Source of the DNA: Callorhinus ursinus
Taxonomy: Eukaryota > Chordata > Mammalia > Carnivora > Otariidae
Length of the DNA: 64,000 nt
Assembly: GCF_003265705.1 (NCBI RefSeq)
Contig: NW_020312966.1
Location: 26,062,794-26,126,793, forward strand
Direction: 5' to 3'
The translations under genes and the position numbers were made by a program. Shown here piece by piece: positions 57,170-64,000 of the stretch. The notes under the pieces were generated by a model. The model saw only the letters and a program-made list of their open reading frames with translations, was not told the DNA's origin and searched no databases. Each line of letters begins with the position of its first letter. Position 1 is the first letter of the stretch.

Positions 57170-57780
57170 TTCATCTCCAGGGAGACTTGTGCTCCAGTCT
57201 TGGGCAAAGCCTGTTCTTAGCGCAGGTGTAGACTTGGGGTCCTCGAAGGAAAAGGAGTCAGAAGAAATCTGGGGAAGCAGAGCAGAACGTTTTGGAACCA
57301 AGCATGGACAAGAGCTCTTCTGGGTTCTGGGATGATCAAACCAGAGCAGGTGAAAGGCTCTGCGCTGGGCAAGTCTTTATGAACTCCTGCCCCGAGCTAG
57401 GGGCTGTGGGACGGAGAACTGAAAGGTGAACAGGCCCCAGGACCGATCCCTCCAGCAGGAGAACGTGCTGTCTTGAGCAGGAGGGAGGGCCTGTTAAACG
57501 AGCGGTTGGGACAGGTGTGAGAACAGGGTTTGGGGTCCTGAGGAAACACAGAGGAGGCACTTAAGCCCAGGTATAGGGAGCCAAGGATCGCCTCAGGGAG
57601 AAGGCTGAAAGGTCTAGGTTAGTATTTGAGGAGTGGGTAGAGAATTGGACCTCATAGCCCGAGCGCAGAGAGGAGGCCAGAGCCACATAGCACATAAAAG
57701 CTGACAGGAGAGGGGGAAATGGGAAACTGGAAACAAGTTCAGCCCGGCTGGTGACTAGAAGCTAATGCGGGCGGGGGTCT
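57170..57780. other. Intergenic, no gene
   Basis: Nothing recognised with confidence. Confidence 0.35.
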
Positions 57781-58280
57781 GTGAGGGGCAGGAACGGCGA
57801 AAATGAGGCTGGAGTGGAGCTGTGCGCACGTGAAGGTAGCAGCCATCGAAACGGGGGAGGCCGCGCCTCGAAAGCCGAAAGGTGGCGAATGCTCCGCGGT
57901 GAGCCCCCTCGAGGGCGGCGGCATCCCTGAAGGACGAAGACAGAACCCCAGAATTTGCAGCTGCGCTGGGCCCGAGGGCCGGAGTGAGGCCGTCCCCTGA
58001 GCGTCGGGGGGGACAGGCGTGGAGAGCGCCCCCGAGGCCGCTCCTCGGCCCGGGTTCCCGTCCCGTTCCGGCCTTACAGTAGCAACGTGGCCCTCCTTCT
58101 AAAGCCCAAGTCCTCGGTCGTGCGCGCAGATTCCCCTCTGGGAGGCAAGCAGGGCCGACGGGGGAGCGCCCCCCCGGCCCCCCGGGCCGCCCGGGATCCC
58201 CGCACTGCTAACTGGACTGGCCGCCGCTTCTCCCTGCGCCTCTCTGCCCCTGGTCTCGCTGCCCCACGTGGGCTCAGACT
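57780..58280. promoter_or_regulatory. CpG island beside tRNA-Gln (TTG)
   Basis: CpG-dense, about 500 bases, ending about 110 bases from the tRNA gene. Open frames on both strands (up to 119 codons) overlap the tRNA and are not genes. Confidence 0.5.
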
Positions 58281-58394
58281 TCCTAATACTCGTGCTCGTT
58301 CTGGCTGCCCTATTGGCTGCATTACAGGGGACAATGTTTTAAGAGAGGAGATAGCAGGGAGAAAAATGAAAAATTTTGCAAATAAGATTCGCGA

Positions 58395-58466
58395 AGGTCC
58401 CACCGAGATTTGAACTCGGATCGCTGGATTCAAAGTCCAGAGTGCTAACCATTACACCATGGGGCC
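58395..58466 (-). tRNA. tRNA-Gln (TTG)
   Basis: This is a complete 72-nt glutamine tRNA on the minus strand with anticodon TTG (plus-strand caa 58431-58433) in loop CTTTGAA. It differs from the Gln-CTG gene at the anticodon and one D-loop base. The same C.A mismatch at the third acceptor pair is present. To my memory the sequence equals a human Gln-TTG gene. The downstream T run corresponds to plus-strand aaaaa at 58369-58373. Confidence 0.95.
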
Positions 58467-58469
58467 GGC

Positions 58470-59895
58470 GGGGGCCGCTGCCTAGCGAGTAACTCTTGTG
58501 ATGAATGTGCATCACCGAGGCACTAAATCCCTACTGCCAGCATTAAAAGATTGTTTCTCCCTCTCTTTCCGATCACACTGCACCGCCCCCTTGCGGGGGG
58601 TGTTTTGAAATCGTGTGAGTGTGGTGGTGGTCTCCATGCATGGGGGCCCAAATGGCTCGAACAGGTCCGGAGCAGAGAGGCTGGAAGTCCTGAGGGTCTC
58701 AGGACAGTCCTAGCAGAGAACCATCCTTAGGATCGCACAGCTTTTGCAAACGGACCTGTATGTTTCATCTGGTTCTCAGGGCCTTTTCTAACAGCGACAT
58801 TCCTGCTCCCGCCTTGGTCCCCTTCCACCCATCCCGAATTATCACACCTACAGCTCATAGGGCAAGGTAGGGCCTTGTTAGGGCTTTGACTTTTATTCTG
58901 AGGTGGGAGGTCACAGCTTCCGGTTGGGTGTCCTGGGACTCACCCTCGGAATGGTGGGAGGAGTCTGACCACCGGGAGGCCACCATCCTGTTAGGAAGCC
59001 CGGCGCGCACAGTAGTAGCTCCGGCTGGCAGTCCCAGGGCCCGCGCGGCAGCAACCGACAGACCTGTGAGCCAAGAAGCCTACAGAGGAGTCTAGCCCGC
59101 AGCGCCTCTATCGAGAACGACCCACCTCAGGAAAACTCCCCTCTGAGGTTCCGGACATGCCCAAGCGCATCCTGACCAGAGTCCATGAATATAACAAAAG
59201 GTTTGCTTTATGGCACCAAATTTTGGGCTGGCCTACTATGCAGTAACAGTAACAAAAACAAAAACAAAAACAAAACAAAACCCCCCAAAACCCACAAACC
59301 CCTCTAGAAACAGCAGTTGTCCCTATCTACTCCCTCAGTACTGCCCAAGAGGACTGGCCTCCATTTTTTTTTTTTTTTTTGGCACCATAAGTAATATGTT
59401 AATGAACATCAGTGTTCGTGTCTTCTTATGGGCCTGTTTAAGATCTTGTTATATACTTCCAAAAATGATGATTGTTTACAGAATTGTTAGCCTTGGGTTC
59501 TGCAAAAGTAGGATGAAACGGGAAGAGTTAAAAATATGAAGTAGATGCCTAAGGATAAGAAAACTCCCCCAAAGACATCCTCTAAGCACCATGTATTGTT
59601 ATTCTATTAAGCAATAAAAAGCCATCCGTTGGGACATCAGTCCCTCAGTGTCATTCCAGACTGTCTTGGTGCTGGGGGTATGTATGGCTGGGAACAAGAT
59701 TCCTCTTAGAATTCACCTCTTTAGGGAGAGTTTTACAAGAATGTCCTTCGCTTTCCTAGATCTAGATCCTAGCAGAGGTGGGGCCATCGTCTCTTATTTT
59801 GCAGAGCTTATCTTCAACTATGTAAAAACCTTCAGGGTTTTGAGGCTCAATGCAGGAATTAAGTTGGACTCAGAGAAAGAGGCAGACATGTGAAG
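58470..59895. other. Intergenic, no gene
   Basis: Contains an (AAAAAC)n-like simple stretch at 59249-59283 and a T18 run at 59365-59382. No supported exon. Confidence 0.4.
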
Positions 59896-59899
59896 CTCA

Positions 59900-60320
59900 A
59901 AACTTCTCACCCCATTACTCCCTTTGCTACAACCACACCAGCCTCTCTTGCTGTTTCCAGAACACACTAAGCAGGGAGCTGACTGGAGCACTTTGCCCTC
60001 GTTCCTTCCACCTACAGTAGCTTCCCCCCCATGGTGACTCCTTCAGCACTCGATGCCAGTGAGTCCCTAATTGAGGCCCTGTCTGCATACCCTCCAACAA
60101 GCTGTGACTCCCAGCTCCTTATCCACTTCCTTGCTTTATTTTATACAAACTACTTCATCAAGGAGCTGACATATTATAGATTTCATTAATTTATTTCCTA
60201 TTGTCTGGCTCCCTCCTCCTCTCGATGTGCCACAAGAACAGGAACTCTCACAGGCTTTTTTCACTGTGTCTTCCTCAATGCTAGACTAGCACCTGCCGTA
60301 TAATAGATAGTCCTATTTTA
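59900..60320 (+). mobile_element. L2 LINE 3' portion, plus strand
   Basis: CACACCAGCCTCTCTTGCTGTTTCCAG, CTTGCTTTATTTTATACAAACTAC and CCACAAGAACAGGAACTCTCACAGGCTTTTTTCACTG..TAGACTAGCACCTGCCGTATAATAGATAG follow the order of the L2 3' region. Confidence 0.65.
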
Positions 60321-60329
60321 TGATTAAAT

Positions 60330-61590
60330 ACATTAATTTTCTGTACACACAGAGGTAAAGTTACTGGCTCTCTAATGATTTGCCTGACTTGTAACTGGGT
60401 TTGCAACAATGTGCATATTCTTCTTCTTCCCTTCATGCGTGATGCTTAATTATGTTCCTGTTACACACATAGTCTCAAGCTCCGTGGATTATTCAGTCCT
60501 TTGTGACAGTTCCTATCTTGTCAGCACGTTCTATGTTCTGAGACAGACTGAAGAGTAAGTTCATAGAGAAAAATGGGAGGTTAAAGGAAACCATTTTAGA
60601 AAAGAAGCTTGCATGAAAGAAGATGGGGAATGTTTCTATACTAAACAGAAAAAGAAAAACCAAAGAAGTCCCTTCTTACTGACAATAAGCCAGTAAGTAC
60701 ATACAAAAGAAGGACCTCCTGGATGGTAGAAGACAAAGCCCCGTCAAAGGATGCCAATTCTCTTGTAAGAAAGAAAATCGTCTTCAACCTCTTTTCTATT
60801 TCTTCATGTAAAATATGAATCCAAGGCTGCCCTGTGGGGCCCAGTCTGCGAACCATGTTGCCTGGCCAATATGAAGTTCTCGGTCAGTGTTCAAAGCTGC
60901 CACCCCATTATTTTCAGTTAATAAAAACCCCAGAGTGTCACTTGATTTGTAAGGGGTCTCCTGGGACTTTCAAATGCTAGACATTGTTGCACAGATCTTA
61001 GTCCTGGATCCGAGCAGTGTGCCATTCTGGTCTCCTGGCTTATTTGATCATATACTACAAAGATAACAATGTTGCTATGAAGTCTTTCCTTTCAACAGGT
61101 AATAAATACTTGTAAGATTCCTCTGCTAGTTCCAAAATAGACCAGTGTTACTTTCTTTTCCTCCTTTTTGCTCATGGAGCAAAGAAATCCTATGAATGCT
61201 GGATTGATTTAATAAATAATTTGAGAGTCTGCTTCACTTAAATAACCATACACTCTCATATTGGCATCTAGAATTTGGCATATTTCAGAATCTTACTTGA
61301 TAAGCTCTTCACAATCCCTACCTAGTTGTTTTATCCTGAGGTCCTGTCATCATTTTAAGGAGCCTGCGCCTAGTACAGAATAAGCCCTGGGTTTGACATT
61401 CCATCAGACTCATTGCTCAGCCCCTTGGCTTGCTCTTTTCTGCCTACCCTTGTAGACTCTAGCCCCACCAACTAGTACTGATCCCTGGAATGTGATACCC
61501 ACTTTCTTACTTCATCTGCTTAGACGAGTTGTGTATCACCCCCACCCCTACTGGGAACATTATCTATCCTGTGCTCCTGAGGCTTTCCAC
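60330..61590. other. Intergenic, no gene
   Basis: AT-rich; no exon or confident repeat. Confidence 0.35.
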
Positions 61591-61599
61591 ACACATCTT

Positions 61600-62240
61600 T
61601 ACTGAGGCATTTATTTATTGATATTATCTTATCAATATTTGAGCACGGGTATTCCCAGATTCATTCATTCAGTGGCAATGCACCCATGATTTAAAATTCA
61701 AAGAGCATTAAAAGGGTTACAATTGAAAAGATCCTCCCTTTATCCATGGCAGCTTACCTAGTATCCCTCTAGAGATATTTTACAATTGTATAAACATACA
61801 TGTAGGAAATTCTGCACACTACTAGGCATAGTAGTAATTTAACTCATAAGGTTGTTAGAAAGATTAAATAATTAGATGTATGTAAAGAATCTTTTAGGAC
61901 ATTATCTGGCAATAAATTTAGGACATTGTCTGGTAAGCAATAATTACTAGCTACTGTTATTATGAAGAAGAGCATTCTCAATTGTTTTTACCATCAGATA
62001 GAATAATGCACTGTAATTCATTCCCTTGTTTTTGATCACTCAGATTGCTCCTAGTCATTTGTATTACAAACTGGGCCATTGCAAAACCCTGTAATATGCC
62101 ACTTTGTACATTTTCAAGAATGGTGCAGTTCCAGAGGTGGTGTTTGTGGGTGTAAAAATATATGCATTGTTTTGAGAGATGTTGCCAAATTTTCCTCTAT
62201 GAAAGTTTTACCTATTTTCAGGGCCACCAGTGATGAATGA
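61600..62240 (+). mobile_element. Ancient LINE-like fragments with MIR 3' piece
   Basis: Blocks resembling those at 22.2-22.5 kb (TTAAAATTCAAAGAGCATTAAAAGGGTTACA..CTCTAGAGATATTTTACA) and a distal part of the same kind of fossil (GGTGTTTGTGGGTGTAAAAATATATGC) flank a MIR-like 3' piece near 61845-61880 (AAGGTTGTTAGAAAGATTAAATAATTA). Confidence 0.45.
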
Positions 62241-62249
62241 GAATTAAGA

Positions 62250-63040
62250 TCACGGAGTCTTGTTCAGGAATTTCCATTCCTAACCCAACATACAATGAGC
62301 AGCCTATAGTGAAGAGTAAATGCTAAATAAAACGTTAGTTAATTGGAGAGAAGAATGGTTTAGGAAATACAGTTGGGTTTTGGGGGGCAGTAAGAAAAGC
62401 ATTTTAAAATCCACCTTGGCCTCTTGTTTGATGGTAAAGTCACTGAAGATTATTGGAAGGCGAGGTAGAAATAGTTAACTTTGATCACTTTGAGTTGGTC
62501 TGCTATTACAGAGATTTATTTGAGAACCTGGAATGAATAATAAATAAATATTACTGCAGTTTTGTTAATACCTTATTGCAACAGGGTGGCAGAAGATCAT
62601 AAATAGAATTTTGGGCAGACTATATTTGATTTATTGGCTTTCCTGTAGCAAAATGCTTTCCTATTGTAATAATGTGTCTTCACATTTATTATTTCACGTG
62701 ATTCTAATACATATGAAAAGATACAAAGGCAAAAAGACAAATGAACATTGAGACAATAAAAGCTGCAAGCTCCCTTTACATTTATCAAAATCATCTTCAA
62801 GTTATTCCCATTTTAGAGAGCAAAGATGCAGAGATCCACAACTTATGTAATTTGCTGCAAGACACAGAGCCAAGAAGTGGCCTTGTTGTGCTAAGAACCT
62901 AGCCCTGCTCTGGGAACATAGTTAATGCCCAATAAAGTTGAATAAATGAGTAGTTACCATGAAAGAATGATCGGTAGAAGCAAAGGCCTGTTTTCAGTCT
63001 TCATTTGCACTTTCCATTCTCACAAATGTGGGGATTATGA
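62250..63040. other. Intergenic, no gene
   Basis: AT-rich, nothing recognised with confidence. Confidence 0.35.
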
Positions 63041-63049
63041 AACAGGCAG

Positions 63050-63260
63050 ATCTTACAAGCACGGACTCAAAATTTGGAAGCTTCAGTTCCATTCACCCCA
63101 TTTTTTGCTGTGTGACCTTGGGAAAGTTACTTCTGTTTTGCCTTGAGAAACGGAGATGATTGTACCTACTTCATAGAGCTGTTCTAAGAAGTTCGCACAC
63201 CTCGAGCCCTGGAACAAGCCATACTGTACACCGTGCGTTTACTAGCAGTACGTGCATTCC
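63050..63260 (+). mobile_element. MIR fragment, plus strand
   Basis: GCTGTGTGACCTTGGGAAAGTTACTTCTG and GAGAAACGGAGATGATTGTACCTACTTCATAGAGCTG are the MIR core and 3' part. Confidence 0.7.
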
Positions 63261-63928
63261 ACAGATCGGCACTCAGAGTGGTTCAGTACACCCATGCTCA
63301 CACAGCAAGTGGCGGAGCTGAAGCCAGAAGCCGATCTTCCCATTTCTATTCCAAGGAGTTGAAGAACGTCACTGTACCTAGTGCTCACATTTGCAGCTTG
63401 GCAAGTAGCTAGCGGAGACCCACATTCACTATTTTTCTTGCCGCAAATATTCACATGAGTCCACAGCACCCGTTTAACCCTGCGAAGGCACCGCAAAGAC
63501 TGCCTCACCTTCCCCCAAAACGGCCTCAGAGACTCAAAAGCTTCGGGACCTCCCTGCCCCCCCCGCCTTGGAACGTGGAAGGAAGCGGAACCAGAACGCT
63601 GAGGCTTTCCCGCCCGCGCTACTCTAGTTTTCAAATTTATCTGAAGGGCTCAAGACTGTGTCCCCGCCCCTTCCCTCTGGAGTGCGCCAGTTTACTTTTG
63701 GCCTTAAGGTTTCCATCTACAATATCATCAGGTCTAGCTGGGGCAAAAGTAGGAGGAACTGGGACTGGGTAAGGGCAGTGCCAAGCACCACCGTAACGTG
63801 GGGCGCCGACAACATGCAAGCACCGCCAAGTTCCTCATCCGGCCTCACTTACCGGAGACCCGCTCAAGGTGTTCTGGACAACGACACCTACACGGAATAC
63901 CATGTATTTTTCGACAGTTAAAAACGCA

Positions 63929-63938
63929 ACAGCTCTTT
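63929..63938 (-). promoter_or_regulatory. Histone downstream element (HDE)
   Basis: Minus-strand AAAGAGCTGT lies about 17 bases 3' of the stem-loop, the position and sequence of the purine-rich element that pairs with U7 snRNA. Confidence 0.92.
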
Positions 63939-63955
63939 CTCGGTAAAAGTTAAGT

Positions 63956-63971
63956 GGCTCTGAAAAGAGCC
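63956..63971 (-). terminator. Histone mRNA 3' stem-loop
   Basis: Minus-strand GGCTCTTTTCAGAGCC forms the canonical six-base-pair stem with a four-base loop. It is preceded by CCAAA and followed by AC as in the consensus. It is the SLBP binding site that replaces the poly(A) tail. Confidence 0.95.
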
Positions 63972-64000
63972 TTTGGGTTGCGGTCAGCGGCCGGCGGGCT

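Larger units (their letters stand above)
63920..64000 (-). other. 3' UTR and processing signals of a replication-dependent histone gene (coding part beyond window)
   Basis: On the minus strand the window edge enters the 3' end of a histone gene. The stem-loop lies about 30 bases from the edge, and the usual distance from stop codon to stem-loop in these genes is a few tens of bases, so the stop codon is just outside or at the edge. I cannot say which histone it is: the last minus-strand bases do not match a histone C-terminus in any frame that I can verify. Confidence 0.85.

Overview
The window is nuclear DNA of a carnivoran mammal, probably a caniform. The main evidence is a set of tRNA-Lys-derived carnivore SINEs (CAN SINE/SINEC), several with intact target-site duplications, together with 5'-truncated carnivore L1 copies, ancient MIR, L2 and L1M remnants, CpG islands and pol III genes of vertebrate type. 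No bacterial or plasmid signal is present. The combination of a dense nuclear tRNA cluster and a replication-dependent histone gene at the right edge suggests synteny with the extended MHC/HIST1 region (human 6p22). That placement is inferred from gene content, not from an alignment.

The backbone of the window is thirteen complete tRNA genes on both strands: Phe-GAA (5.1 kb), Ile-AAT (7.6 and 17.7 kb, identical), Arg-ACG (9.1), Ser-CGA (10.3), Val-AAC (12.0), Thr-AGT (15.4 and 45.9), Leu-TAA (41.5), Val-CAC (47.4), initiator Met-CAT (52.1), Gln-CTG (54.8) and Gln-TTG (58.4). Nearly all have a run of T within about 30 bases downstream, and several lie beside CpG-rich blocks (6-8.7, 17, 51.6-52, 55-56 and 58 kb). 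A further CpG island at 20.5-21 kb has an ETS-type site but no nearby tRNA. Three GC-rich minisatellites lie in or beside these islands. At the extreme right, the minus strand carries a histone mRNA 3'-end stem-loop and downstream element. The histone coding region lies beyond base 64000.

The middle of the window (22-41 kb) is mostly repeats: an L1 on the minus strand (25.6-28.3 kb), a long L2 (30.6-31.9 kb), and a young L1 nested in an older one (39.2-41 kb). Between them, at 32.98-34.07 kb, four exons with good splice sites join in one frame, every intron in phase 1. They encode a 175-residue four-helix membrane protein with a claudin-superfamily pattern (W...C...C in the first loop) that resembles TMEM225-type proteins. 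A second possible coding exon is at 38.69 kb. The remainder is intergenic DNA with decayed mobile elements. Most long open frames in the GC-rich blocks look like base-composition artefacts.
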